This document shows positions 33,810-42,371 of a stretch of DNA of 64,000 bases, in pieces (positions within the stretch are counted from its first letter, which is position 1; every line of letters begins with the position of its first letter). The translations under genes and the position numbers were made by a program. A model generated the notes under the pieces. It saw nothing but the letters and a program-made list of their open reading frames with translations. It did no database searches and was not told the origin of the DNA. This stretch comes from Deltaproteobacteria bacterium (GTDB lineage Bacteria; Desulfobacterota; Desulfobacteria; Desulfobacterales; SpSt-501), in assembly GCA_016219005.1 (NCBI GenBank), contig JACRCN010000087.1, forward strand, positions 1 to 64,000, read 5' to 3'.

Positions 33810-35234
33810 TCAGGCGGCGGGGCAATGCGGGGGGGCCGCTACCGGAAGAAGCACCTTGAACGTGGATCCCTGGCCGGGACTGCTTTCGACCTCGATGCGC
33901 CCCCTGTGGGCGCGGATCACGGCTTGAACCATGCTCAATCCGAGGCCGAGGCCGCGCTGGGAGCGTCCCTTTTCCCCGCGGAAAAGGCGGTCGAATATCC
34001 TTGGCAGGTCTTGAGCCGGAATGCCGATGCCGTTGTCTCTTACCAGGACCGCCACGTCGGTCTCGCCCATGACCGCTTCGATGACAATCGAACCGCCGCT
34101 GGAAGTGAATTTGACCGCATTGTCCACCAGATTGGCAACCACTTGCCGAATTCGGTTAGAGTCCACCCGGACATGAAGCGCCTCAGGAAGTGCCGTGGAC
34201 AGGGTCACGCCCTTATCCTCCGCCACGTACTGGTAGAGATCGGCCACGTCTCTTACCAGTGCAACGATATCCGTGCTTTCTGATTTCAGGTTCATGATTC
34301 CCTTTTCAGCCTCGGAGATGTCCATGAGCGTGTCCAGTGTGTTGACGATGCGTTCCGACTCCTCGGCGCTGTCCATGAGGGCCTCTCGCAGGGGCCCTGT
34401 CCCGGAATCCGATTGAAGGGCGGTCTCGATGCCGCTGCGCATTCGGGTGACCGGGGTGCGCAGATCGTGGGCGACGTTGTCCAGCGCCTCACGCATGCCT
34501 CCCACCAGGGCCTCGATCCTTCCGAGCATTCCATTGAAAAGCTGGACGAGCTCCTCAAGCTCGTCGTCCGATTGACGGGAGGGTACCCGCGCATTCAAAT
34601 TGCCGCCGTCGATGCATCGCACGGTTTGAATCAGGCCACGAATGGGCCGCAGAGCCCTGAGGGCGAGAAACAAGCCGGTGGTGATGCCGACCAGAACCAC
34701 CGGGATCATGATTCCTGCGAAAATGGCTCCGAAACCCTCCAGGAGGTGTCCCGGCTTTTGAGGCTTCTTGCCGATCTGCAGGATCGAACCGTCTGAAAGA
34801 CGGCGGCTGAAAACATCGAGCATGTCCCCGTGCTCATTCGAAACCGGAAATCGCCACTGCTCCTCCGACACGGGGATGGAGCTGTTTACGATCTTTTTCA
34901 GATCAGGCTCTTTCCACCGGCTGGGAATGGTTTCCGTGAGCGTGCGGTTGTCGGAATCCGCCAGGCGAATGAGCAGACCGGATTCCAGGTTGTTCGCCTG
35001 CTCCAGGCGAATGCCCCGGATGAGCGCCGGCAAGCCGTCGGTCCGCTCCACGAGCGCGTATTCGCTGATCTTCGCTTGAACAACTTTCTGGTCATAGGCC
35101 CTGATCGTTGAGGAAACCAGATAATACGTGAGCGCGAAAAGGATCAGGGAGCTGAAAATGAAGATGGCCGCATACCAAATGGTCAATCGGAAACCGAGAG
35201 TCTTCCTGAATTGCCTAAGATTTCTTAATAACAT
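33810..35234 (-). CDS. OmpR-system sensor histidine kinase
   Basis: 474 residues. Membrane segments lie near 15-37 and 165-190, flanking a periplasmic sensor of about 125 residues with no recognised fold. A HAMP domain ([18 protein letters not shown]) comes next, then the HisKA helix with the phospho-acceptor His in [17 protein letters not shown] near 255. The ATPase domain has the N box ([12 protein letters not shown]), G1 (VRDNGIGIP) and G2 ([12 protein letters not shown]). Its start overlaps the end of the response-regulator gene by 20 bases. The signal is unknown; the neighbouring TRAP operon is a possible target. Confidence 0.92.
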   Translation of the reverse strand: MLLRNLRQFRKTLGFRLTIWYAAIFIFSSLILFALTYYLVSSTIRAYDQKVVQAKISEYALVERTDGLPALIRGIRLEQANNLESGLLIRLADSDNRTLTETIPSRWKEPDLKKIVNSSIPVSEEQWRFPVSNEHGDMLDVFSRRLSDGSILQIGKKPQKPGHLLEGFGAIFAGIMIPVVLVGITTGLFLALRALRPIRGLIQTVRCIDGGNLNARVPSRQSDDELEELVQLFNGMLGRIEALVGGMREALDNVAHDLRTPVTRMRSGIETALQSDSGTGPLREALMDSAEESERIVNTLDTLMDISEAEKGIMNLKSESTDIVALVRDVADLYQYVAEDKGVTLSTALPEALHVRVDSNRIRQVVANLVDNAVKFTSSGGSIVIEAVMGETDVAVLVRDNGIGIPAQDLPRIFDRLFRGEKGRSQRGLGLGLSMVQAVIRAHRGRIEVESSPGQGSTFKVLLPVAAPPHCPAA

Positions 35235-35889
35235 ACCCGACTCCCCGGATGGTGTGGATCAATTTTTGATCAAAATCCCGGTCCACCTTGTTTCGCAGGC
35301 GGCACACCAGGACATCCACCACGTTGGTCTGCGGATCGAAGTTATAATTCCAGATGTGCTCCAGAATCATGGTCTTGGACACGACCCGGTTCTCATGCCG
35401 CATGAGATATTCGAGCAGGCTGAACTCGCGCGGCGGCAGCTCGACCTTCTGTCCGGACCGAACAACCTCGCGGGTGAGAAGATCCATGGAAAGATCGCCG
35501 ATCGCCAGACTGGCGGCTTCTGCAGTTCCCGTCGATCGGCGAATCAAGGCCTGCAGCCGCGCCAGCAACTCGGCGAAGACGAAAGGTTTTACCAGGTAAT
35601 CGTCGCTGCCCGTCTGCAGCCCTTTGATCCGGTCCCCGACCGATCGCTTGGCGCTCAGAATGATCACCGGGGTATGGGCCTGCGCCTTCCGCATTTCAGC
35701 GATGAGCGACAACCCATCGAGGCCCGGCAGCATGACGTCGATGATGGCGGCATCGTAGGGTTCGGTTTGAGCGAGGAACAGACCATCTTCGCCATTGCCG
35801 CTATGGTCGACGGCAAAACCTGCCTGCTCCAGTCCTTTGATGATGAAGCAGGCAATTTTAATGTCATCTTCCACAACCAGAATACGCAT
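35215..35889 (-). CDS. OmpR/PhoB-family response regulator
   Basis: About 224 residues. The receiver domain has acidic residues in VVEDD at the start, the phospho-acceptor Asp in [12 protein letters not shown] near 51, and Lys in [11 protein letters not shown] near 102. A C-terminal winged helix ([20 protein letters not shown] and [14 protein letters not shown]) binds DNA. ATG 35889 has AAGGA 8 bases upstream; the frame extends to 35937 without support. It is the first gene of a two-gene operon with the kinase. Phosphorylation by that kinase is inferred from the overlap. Confidence 0.93.
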   Translation of the reverse strand: MRILVVEDDIKIACFIIKGLEQAGFAVDHSGNGEDGLFLAQTEPYDAAIIDVMLPGLDGLSLIAEMRKAQAHTPVIILSAKRSVGDRIKGLQTGSDDYLVKPFVFAELLARLQALIRRSTGTAEAASLAIGDLSMDLLTREVVRSGQKVELPPREFSLLEYLMRHENRVVSKTMILEHIWNYNFDPQTNVVDVLVCRLRNKVDRDFDQKLIHTIRGVGYVIKKS

Positions 35890-35993
35890 GGGGGTATCCT
35901 TCGTGATTCTCAGTGAGCGCGGCGGTGTTGACGACACCGGCCAAGGGGCAGGAAAAGGGCAACACGTGAAAGCGGAACTACCGTAGGCAAGCG

Positions 35994-36020
35994 GCCATCC
36001 CGCCCGTCAAACGGGATGGC
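35994..36020. other. Hairpin between the TRAP operon and the two-component genes
   Basis: GCCATCCCG (35994-36002) and CGGGATGGC (36012-36020) pair perfectly around a 9-base loop, 38 bases after the TRAP permease stop. There is no T-tract, so it may be an mRNA 3'-end stabiliser or an atypical terminator. Confidence 0.4.
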
Positions 36021-36057
36021 GTTCAGCGCTGAAGTCCGGCCCATGAAAAGAACCCGC

Positions 36058-38037
36058 TCAGTGCAGGGCGACAAGCGACGGGGCATTTTTTCTCAGCTTC
36101 TGCAGCACCACCACCACGGCCACGCAGACCGCTCCCGCCAAGCTGCCGATGTGCCAGGGCAGCACGAAGCCCAATGCTCCGACGATCGTTATCGCCCGTT
36201 CCAGTGAACTGGACCGCTTGAGAAGCCAGCCAGAGCAGCCCGAGGCCAAAAGGCCGATTCCCACGAACGCGGATAGGATAGTCCAAACGCCGCTCATCAC
36301 ATCGATCCCTTCAAAATGCAGGAGAAGGGCTCTCCCCTCGGGGAGCACCGTGAAAATAAACGGCAGCAGGAAGGCCGGGAGCGTATATTTCCAGGCCATC
36401 ATGGTCGTCTTATAGGGGTTGCCGCCGGTGATAGCCGCGGCGGCGAACGGCGACAGTGCCGTGGGCGGTGAGACCTCGGAAAGCAGGGCGTAGTAGAAGA
36501 TGAACATGTGGGCGGCGTAGTCCGGGACACCCAGCTTGGTCAGCGCCGGGGCCGCAATCACCGCGGCGATGATGTAGGTCGCCGTGATGGGCACGGCGAG
36601 ACCGATGATCCAAAGCAGGATGCCGGTATATACAGCCGTCATGAAGAGGCTGCCGCCGGCATAGTCGATGATGATGCTGGATAGCTTGAGCCCCAGCCCC
36701 GTGAGGCTTACGATGCCGACGATGATCCCGGCCGCGGCGCAGATGGCGCCCACGTTGAGCACGGTGAGAGATCCCTGTTTGAGGGCTTCCATCAGTTTAG
36801 GCGGCGTGAACCGGCTCTCTTTGCGAATGAACGAAACCAGAAAGCAGGTCACGATCGCTGCAAAAACGGCGATCTGGGCGGTGAAGCCGGCGACCAGAAA
36901 GCCAACAATGGCTGCCAGCGGAATGAAGTGGTAGCCATAGCGCTTGAACAACTGGGAGGCCGTGCCGGCCCGGGTGAGCGCGACCTCTTTCAGCCCGAAT
37001 TTCCTGGCATCGAACTCCACCATCCACAGCAGCCCCCAATAATAAAGCGCGGCGGGAATGGTGGCGAGCAAGATGACATCCAGGTAGCTGATCCGCAGGA
37101 ACTCCGCGATCAGAAAAGCCGCCGCCCCCATGACCGGCGGGGTGGTGATGGCCCCCATGCCGCCCGCAGCCAGAAACCCTCCGGCGTTGTTGCGGTCGTA
37201 GCCGGACTGGGACAGCATGGGGTAGGCCACGGACCCGATGGCCACGGTGTTGGCAACCCCCGAGCCGGAAACCATCGCTAAAAAATAGGAGGTGGCCACC
37301 ACCGCCCGGCCGGCGGCCGTCGGCTTCTGCCCCATGCTGGCAAATGCGAAGTCCACGTAAAACTTGCCCGCGCCCGAGACGGTCAGAAAGGCGCCGAAGA
37401 TGCAGAACCCGGCGATGATCGTGGAGCACACGTCAATGGGCACCCCGAAGACGCCTTCCAGCGTCATGTACATGTGGCCGATGATGCGCTCGATATCGTA
37501 GCCGCGGTGCGTCCAGGGGGCTGGCAGCCACGGCCCAAAATAGGCATACAGCAGAAAGAGAATGCAGGTGATTGGCATGATCCAGCCGGATGAACGTCGG
37601 GTGGCTTCCAGTATGAGCAGGATGAACAGGACCCCGAGGTTCAGATCCCATGTTTCGGGTGTCACCGCCCGGTAGATGAACTCCTCGAAGTCGAAGAGCA
37701 TATAGCCGATGCACACCAGGCCCAGGGCCGACAGGGTGATGTCAATCAGGGTGATCTTGCCCTTGTACTTTGGGGTTATCGGATAATAGAGAAACGACAG
37801 CGCCAGAAGAAATGCCACGAAGACGCTTCTGAGAATCTGGGTGGTGACGGGGACAATGGCCGTATAAAGTGCGAAGGCCGACAAAGCGACCGCCAGCCAG
37901 GTAATGACCTGATGCCAGAAGCCCACCACCTTGCGCGTGGCGCCCTCCTCCGCCTCCATCAATTGATCGAGCTTCTTTTGCTGCTCCTCGGTGAGATCCG
38001 CGCCGGAGGTCCCCATCGTCGTCTGCTTGTCAGTCAT
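36058..38037 (-). CDS. TRAP transporter fused permease (TAXI type), copy 1
   Basis: About 659 residues with roughly 18 hydrophobic segments. It is the fusion of the small (DctQ-like) and large (DctM-like) membrane subunits typical of TAXI-TRAP systems. DctM-region motifs include GSGVANTVAIGSVAYPML, GGFLAAGGMGAITTPPVMGA and EVSPPTALSPFAAAAI, which line the substrate path. ATG 38037 overlaps the stop of the DUF1850 gene (ATGA). The N-terminal 50 residues are charged and cytoplasmic. It imports an organic acid with a sodium gradient, using the solute-binding protein encoded at 38504-39514. Confidence 0.92.
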   Translation of the reverse strand: MTDKQTTMGTSGADLTEEQQKKLDQLMEAEEGATRKVVGFWHQVITWLAVALSAFALYTAIVPVTTQILRSVFVAFLLALSFLYYPITPKYKGKITLIDITLSALGLVCIGYMLFDFEEFIYRAVTPETWDLNLGVLFILLILEATRRSSGWIMPITCILFLLYAYFGPWLPAPWTHRGYDIERIIGHMYMTLEGVFGVPIDVCSTIIAGFCIFGAFLTVSGAGKFYVDFAFASMGQKPTAAGRAVVATSYFLAMVSGSGVANTVAIGSVAYPMLSQSGYDRNNAGGFLAAGGMGAITTPPVMGAAAFLIAEFLRISYLDVILLATIPAALYYWGLLWMVEFDARKFGLKEVALTRAGTASQLFKRYGYHFIPLAAIVGFLVAGFTAQIAVFAAIVTCFLVSFIRKESRFTPPKLMEALKQGSLTVLNVGAICAAAGIIVGIVSLTGLGLKLSSIIIDYAGGSLFMTAVYTGILLWIIGLAVPITATYIIAAVIAAPALTKLGVPDYAAHMFIFYYALLSEVSPPTALSPFAAAAITGGNPYKTTMMAWKYTLPAFLLPFIFTVLPEGRALLLHFEGIDVMSGVWTILSAFVGIGLLASGCSGWLLKRSSSLERAITIVGALGFVLPWHIGSLAGAVCVAVVVVLQKLRKNAPSLVALH

Positions 38038-38507
38038 CGCCAAAGCTCCCTGAGTTGGTGGATCAAATAGGTGCAAAGCGGCGGTCGCGCCAGCCGGATG
38101 AGGATTCGGCCTTCATCCGCCGGAACCGCTGCCAGCGGGATGCAGCGGTCGCCCACGCAGAGCACGTGGTTGCCAACGCTGTCCGCCGGGACGGAAAATT
38201 CCTGAAGCGTCCTGCTGGCATTGTGCGGGCCCCTGGTTTCAATGCCGAGGTACTCGAGGGCAGCCTCAGAGGAGACGACCTGGAAGAGCACCAGGCGCCC
38301 GGCCTCCACCCGGAGCCGCTCCTCCACCGGTACACCGTACATGGACTGGATGTAGTGCAGGGAGACCAGATCCCCCTCGCGAACCCACACATGAGGCCCG
38401 GCCCGCCCGATCTCCAGCACTTGCGGCCGGATGCCGGCTACCAGGCAGGCCACCCCCAGCACGGCGAACGTCGCGATGCGCCGCGCCCGGGCACTTAGCC
38501 GGCTCAC
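38034..38507 (-). CDS. DUF1850 protein of the TAXI-TRAP operon
   Basis: 157 residues with a GTG start that overlaps the solute-binding protein's stop (GTGA). The longer open frame to 38723 is antiparallel-frame noise over that gene. One N-terminal membrane segment (ATFAVLGVACLVAGI) precedes a compact domain with LHYIQSMYGVPVEERLRV near residue 60. This is the DUF1850 hallmark (HS-hydrophobic-x-PV). DUF1850 genes are regularly found between TAXI solute-binding and TRAP permease genes, so it is probably an accessory subunit anchored in the membrane. Its role is not established. Confidence 0.85.
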   Translation of the reverse strand: MSRLSARARRIATFAVLGVACLVAGIRPQVLEIGRAGPHVWVREGDLVSLHYIQSMYGVPVEERLRVEAGRLVLFQVVSSEAALEYLGIETRGPHNASRTLQEFSVPADSVGNHVLCVGDRCIPLAAVPADEGRILIRLARPPLCTYLIHQLRELWR

Positions 38508-39514
38508 GCGGGTACGCTCACCCCCTTTTCCTTGAAGAATTTGGCAGCCCCCCTGTGATAGGGGATGGCCTTGTTGGAGGCGCCATTCTCCAGGGTAAAA
38601 TTGGTGGCTTCCTTGTGAATGGCGGCGAGCTCGGGCTGGTGTTCGAAGATCACCTTGGTGATCTGATAGGCCAGGGCGTCGTCCATGGCTTCGTTGCAGA
38701 TAATGATGTTGGCGACGCCGCACACGGGGGTGTCGTAACCGACACCGGTGTAAACGCCCTTGGGGATGATGGATTTATAGTAAACCGGTCCGTATTTAGC
38801 GCTCATGGGTGCAATCAGGTCCTCGTGGGGGATCAGGACCATCTTGATCCCGGGGGAGGCAGCGAGGTCCATGACGGAGGAAGTGGGAACACCGCCGTCC
38901 CAAAAGTAGGCATCGATCTTGCCGTCCTTCATGGCGCCGGCCGACTCGGCCGCGCCCAGGCGATCCTTCTTGACATCTTTTTCGTGGTTCAAACCGGCCG
39001 CCTCGAGCGTGCGCAGCGCCTTGACCTCGGTGCCGCTGCCGGGCGCGCCCGTGGACACGCGTTTGCCCTTGAGATCGGCCACTTTCTTGATTCCCGTGCC
39101 TTCGGTGGTTACCACGTGCATAATATTGGGGTAGGTGACGCAGAGGGTCCGGAGGGCAAGCGCATTCTTGAAGTTCCCCTGCCCCTTGAGCGCGTCATAG
39201 GCTACATCATTCATGCAGAACGCCAAATCGGACTTTTTGGCGCCGACGAGCTTGCAGTTATCGACCGAGGCGGCGGTCACCTCCGCCGTGGCTTCAACCC
39301 CTGCGTACTTGGTAAGCACGCTGGCAACCCCACCGCCCAAAACGAAATATACCCCGCCCATGCCGCCTGTCGCCACCGATATCCGTTTCTTGTCCTGGGC
39401 ATGGAGGTTTGGCACCCCGCTCAGGAGGGCAGCACCACCCATGGCGGCACTGAGTTTCAGAAAGTCCCGGCGTACGATCCCATGACCCATGTCGAGCAGA
39501 CGAACGATTCCCAT
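38504..39514 (-). CDS. TAXI-family TRAP solute-binding protein, copy 1 (Tat signal)
   Basis: About 336 residues. The N-terminus has a twin-arginine signal (RRDFLKLSAAMGGAALL) with cleavage after LHA near residue 40. The mature part begins ISVATGGMGGVYFVLGGGVA, the typical TAXI N-terminus that contacts the ligand. The hinge contains VSTGAPGSGTEVKALRTLEA near residue 150. ATG 39514 is preceded by AAGGAG; longer open frames lack this. It delivers a small organic acid or amino acid to the permease encoded downstream. Tat export of a TAXI protein suggests folding or partner binding in the cytoplasm. Confidence 0.9.
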   Translation of the reverse strand: MGIVRLLDMGHGIVRRDFLKLSAAMGGAALLSGVPNLHAQDKKRISVATGGMGGVYFVLGGGVASVLTKYAGVEATAEVTAASVDNCKLVGAKKSDLAFCMNDVAYDALKGQGNFKNALALRTLCVTYPNIMHVVTTEGTGIKKVADLKGKRVSTGAPGSGTEVKALRTLEAAGLNHEKDVKKDRLGAAESAGAMKDGKIDAYFWDGGVPTSSVMDLAASPGIKMVLIPHEDLIAPMSAKYGPVYYKSIIPKGVYTGVGYDTPVCGVANIIICNEAMDDALAYQITKVIFEHQPELAAIHKEATNFTLENGASNKAIPYHRGAAKFFKEKGVSVPA

Positions 39515-39845
39515 CACCTGATTCTCCTTATTCGGCTGTGAGGTTGCGAAGCGATGACCGGTCCGTATCGCCATGCAAGGCAATTGAACGTCGACCATCG
39601 GGCAGAGGTCATCCCCTCGTGCGCGCTCAGGCATTACGCGCAATTCCGAGGAGGCAGCGTTCTGATGAATTGTGCCTGATCCGGGCAGAAGGAGCTGAAG
39701 GACCTTGGATGCCCTTAAGAACGCAAACGGCCTGAAATGTCAATAGGCTTGCCGGAGGAAAGCGGCTTTCGGCGGAGGCAAAAAAGGGCGGGACCGATGC
39801 CGCACCCGCGCCCCCGGGTCCGGAGGCCGGGTTGGCGCCGGTCGG
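39515..39845. other. Intergenic region upstream of the TAXI operon (331 bases)
   Basis: It holds the ribosome binding site of the TAXI gene and a candidate minus-strand promoter (39715-39743). No coding frame with recognisable sequence and no RNA gene were seen. Confidence 0.45.
39715..39743 (-). promoter_or_regulatory. Promoter candidate for the TAXI-DUF1850-TRAP operon
   Basis: On the minus strand a perfect TTGACA (39743-39738) lies 17 bases before TCTTAA (39720-39715). The -10 box is weak. It would give a leader of about 200 bases. Confidence 0.35.
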
Positions 39846-40463
39846 CTACAGTTCCTCGCGGATGGCGATACCGCTCGCTTTCATTTCCTCCAACGCCTCG
39901 GCCGTGGTGTCGGGGGCCACGCCTCGGCTGAGCCCTGCCACCACGGTGGCCTTGTAGCCGGCCTTCGCCGCATCCAGGGCCGTCGCCTTCACGCAGTAAT
40001 CCGTGGCGATACCGTAGACGATGAGATCCTGGATGCTTCTTTTTTTCAAGAGGCCATCCATCTCCGTCCTGGCCCCGCCGTCGTCCTGGAAACCCGAGTA
40101 GCTGTCGTAATTCCGATCTTTCCCCTTTTGCACAACGGCATCAAAAAACGTCTCATCGAGAAGCAGTTTGGCGTTTTCGGTGCCCTGGACGCAGTGCGGC
40201 GGCCAGAGCACCTGTTTTTTGTCTCGGACCGCGACCACGTCGAACGGCTTCCGGCCGGGATGGTTCGTGTAAAACGAAATGTGATCCGCCGGATGCCAGT
40301 CCTGGGTGGCGAGCACGGTGTAGCCTGACTGCTTCAGCGCCCCGGTGGCTTTCCTGAGTTTTTCGATGAATGCCGCATCCGTACCCTCGACGGCGAGTGC
40401 TCCCTTTTTCCAGGTGGTGAAATCCCCTTGCACGTCGACCACGATGACGCCCATGATTTTCAT
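39846..40463 (-). CDS. pncA: Nicotinamidase/pyrazinamidase (isochorismatase family)
   Basis: About 205 residues. The catalytic Asp is in VIVVDVQGDF near residue 10, Lys in VVQKGKDRNYDSYSGF near 110, and the nucleophile Cys in YGIATDYCVKATALDA near 150. The metal-binding segment is TQDWHPADHISFY, D-x-H-x3-H, near 62. It hydrolyses nicotinamide to nicotinate in NAD salvage. The GFQDD insert is typical of bacterial PncA. ATG 40463 has AAGGGA upstream; the frame extends to 40631 without homology. It is a single-gene unit, with the divergent YihY gene beyond 40743. Confidence 0.92.
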   Translation of the reverse strand: MKIMGVIVVDVQGDFTTWKKGALAVEGTDAAFIEKLRKATGALKQSGYTVLATQDWHPADHISFYTNHPGRKPFDVVAVRDKKQVLWPPHCVQGTENAKLLLDETFFDAVVQKGKDRNYDSYSGFQDDGGARTEMDGLLKKRSIQDLIVYGIATDYCVKATALDAAKAGYKATVVAGLSRGVAPDTTAEALEEMKASGIAIREEL

Positions 40464-40606
40464 GACGACTCCCTTGGAAATGTTTGAAGTTTCCTGTCTG
40501 CAGAGCTGCGCAATAAACCGGGCTGTATTGAAAGCATACGTGAAAAGCCGTAATCCCGTCAATGGGCTCGCCGCGGAAGCGGTTGGCCGCAGATATGGAT
40601 TTTCAA

Positions 40607-40636
40607 TTGCTTTCGTCTCATTATTTCTCATATACT
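40607..40636 (+). promoter_or_regulatory. Promoter candidate for the YihY-family gene
   Basis: TTGCTT (40607-40612) and TATACT (40631-40636) are spaced by 18 bases, about 100 bases before the ATG, in a locally AT-rich patch. Confidence 0.4.
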
Positions 40637-40743
40637 CACCGCATCCGGAAAGGTCCGAACGGAAACGATCGGAGGCCTCGCCAGCGGTAGGATTCGCCGG
40701 TTACCCTGCAACCTTACGGTGAGCTTGTTCAGGAGCCCGCGCC

Positions 40744-42099
40744 ATGACGTTTTCGTCCGTTCAAACCATCCGCTCGGCAATATCCCGCACCCGGCAATTC
40801 TTTTTGTCCGGGCTGTGGTCGACGCAGCTGGACGCGCTGCCGAAGTGGAAAGCCCTGCCGGTACGGTTCCTGCGCGCCTTGACGTTAGCGGTGGCGGATT
40901 TCTTCAAAGACGATTGCACGCTGCGCGCCTCCTCCCTGACGTTCTACACCCTGCTGTCGATCGTGCCGGTCTGCGCGGTCATGTTCGGCGTTGCCAAGGG
41001 GTTCGGTTTCGACAAGCTGCTGGAAAAGGAGCTGATGGAGCAACTGGCCGGGCAGGAGCAGGCGCTGGAGCGCATCCTCGCATTCTCCCGAAAGCTGCTC
41101 GAGAACACCCAGGGCGGCCTGATGGCCGGCGCCGGTGTAGTGATGATGTTCTGGGCGGCGATCAAGGTGCTCGGCAACATCGAAGTCGCCCTGAACGCCA
41201 TGTGGGCTATCAAGAAGCAGAGGACGTGGTGGCGGCGCTTCAGCGATTACCTGGCGGTGATGATCTTCAGCCCGATCCTGCTGATCGTGGCCGGAGGCGC
41301 GACCGTCTTCATTCGCACCCAGGTCAGCGCCATCGCCGGGAAATTCGCCATCGCGGGCATGATGGGCCCGCTGGTTTTACAGGCCTTGAAGCTGAGCCCG
41401 CTCGTCCTGATCTGCGCCCTCTTCACCCTGATCTACATGGTCATGCCGAACACCCGGGTCCCGTTCAAGCCGGCCCTGGGCGGCGGCATCATCGCAGGAA
41501 TTCTTTTCCAGATCGTCCAGGTGGTTTACATCGAGTTTCAGGTCGGGGTGGCCAGCTACAACGCCATTTACGGGAGTTTTGCGGCCCTGCCGCTTTTCTT
41601 TGTCTGGGTGCAGACAAGCTGGACCCTGGTGCTGTTCGGCGCGAAACTGTGCTACGCGTTCCAGAGCGCGGATACGTATTGCAGCGCCACGGGGTGCCCC
41701 GGGCTGCGACCCCACGAGAAGAAACTGCTGGCGCTGCGCATTGCGCGGTTGGTGATCCAGGATTTTGCCGCCGGGCAGGCGCCGTCGACGGTCCCGCAGA
41801 TTTCACAGCGCCTGCGGGTTCCGGCCCGCCGGGTGCAGGAACTGGTGGACGAACTCAGGCAAAGCGGCATTTTCACCGAAACCCGCATCGCTAAAGGCCG
41901 CAAGCCGGCTTTCCAGCCGGCTACCGACATCCGCCGGCTCGACGTGCAGCGGGTAATTGAAGCGCTGGAGTTTGCCGGTGCCCCGCAAGAAGAAGTGCTG
42001 CTCTCAACCGCAGACTCCGCAACTATCGAGGAAGCCCTCCGCGAACTCGACCGGGCCGCGGCCCAGTCCCCGGCCAACCGGCCCTTGAAGGACTTGTAG
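40744..42099 (+). CDS. YihY/BrkB-family membrane protein with C-terminal winged-helix-like region
   Basis: 451 residues. Residues about 40-315 hold six membrane segments of the YihY/virulence factor BrkB family. The hallmarks are ASSLTFYTLLSIVPVCAVMFG near residue 60, and MPNTRVPFKPALGGGIIAG then FFVWVQTSWTLVLFGAKL. The C-terminal 130 residues are soluble. Their VPQISQRLRVPARRVQELVD segment is followed by LRQSGIFTE, which resembles the helix-turn-helix of Rrf2-type winged helices. Such fusions occur in many Proteobacteria, often annotated wrongly as ribonuclease BN. The function of the family is not settled. Confidence 0.85.
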   Translation: MTFSSVQTIRSAISRTRQFFLSGLWSTQLDALPKWKALPVRFLRALTLAVADFFKDDCTLRASSLTFYTLLSIVPVCAVMFGVAKGFGFDKLLEKELMEQLAGQEQALERILAFSRKLLENTQGGLMAGAGVVMMFWAAIKVLGNIEVALNAMWAIKKQRTWWRRFSDYLAVMIFSPILLIVAGGATVFIRTQVSAIAGKFAIAGMMGPLVLQALKLSPLVLICALFTLIYMVMPNTRVPFKPALGGGIIAGILFQIVQVVYIEFQVGVASYNAIYGSFAALPLFFVWVQTSWTLVLFGAKLCYAFQSADTYCSATGCPGLRPHEKKLLALRIARLVIQDFAAGQAPSTVPQISQRLRVPARRVQELVDELRQSGIFTETRIAKGRKPAFQPATDIRRLDVQRVIEALEFAGAPQEEVLLSTADSATIEEALRELDRAAAQSPANRPLKDL

Positions 42100-42371
42100 A
42101 CCCTCAACCGGCCTGTGCAGCGATCGGCCGCCCCTGCGGGGCTTTGAGCCGACGTTGAAAGATTAAGGCGGGCAAACCAACCGGTTTTTTACACGGAGAC
42201 CTGCACCACGATCTCCATCCCTGGAACTCCTTGAATGCCATGCCGAACGCGTCAAACGGTTTGTCGCACCGGCATTTGACATGGCTGGGGCGGAGGGAGT
42301 AAAGTCGCCGGGTCGATTGAGTCTATTACGTCAGTAGAGTTTGTTGCGTTTATGCCTTAAGGAGATTTGCC

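Noticed and set aside
38508..38723. N-terminal extension of the DUF1850 frame
   Set aside because: This part is an out-of-frame reading of the TAXI gene; the GTG at 38507 overlapping its stop is the natural start.
42100..42371. Minus-strand frame of about 58 codons before the ThDP-enzyme gene
   Set aside because: It has no ribosome binding site, an odd Cys/Arg-rich composition and no recognisable family; treated as non-coding leader.
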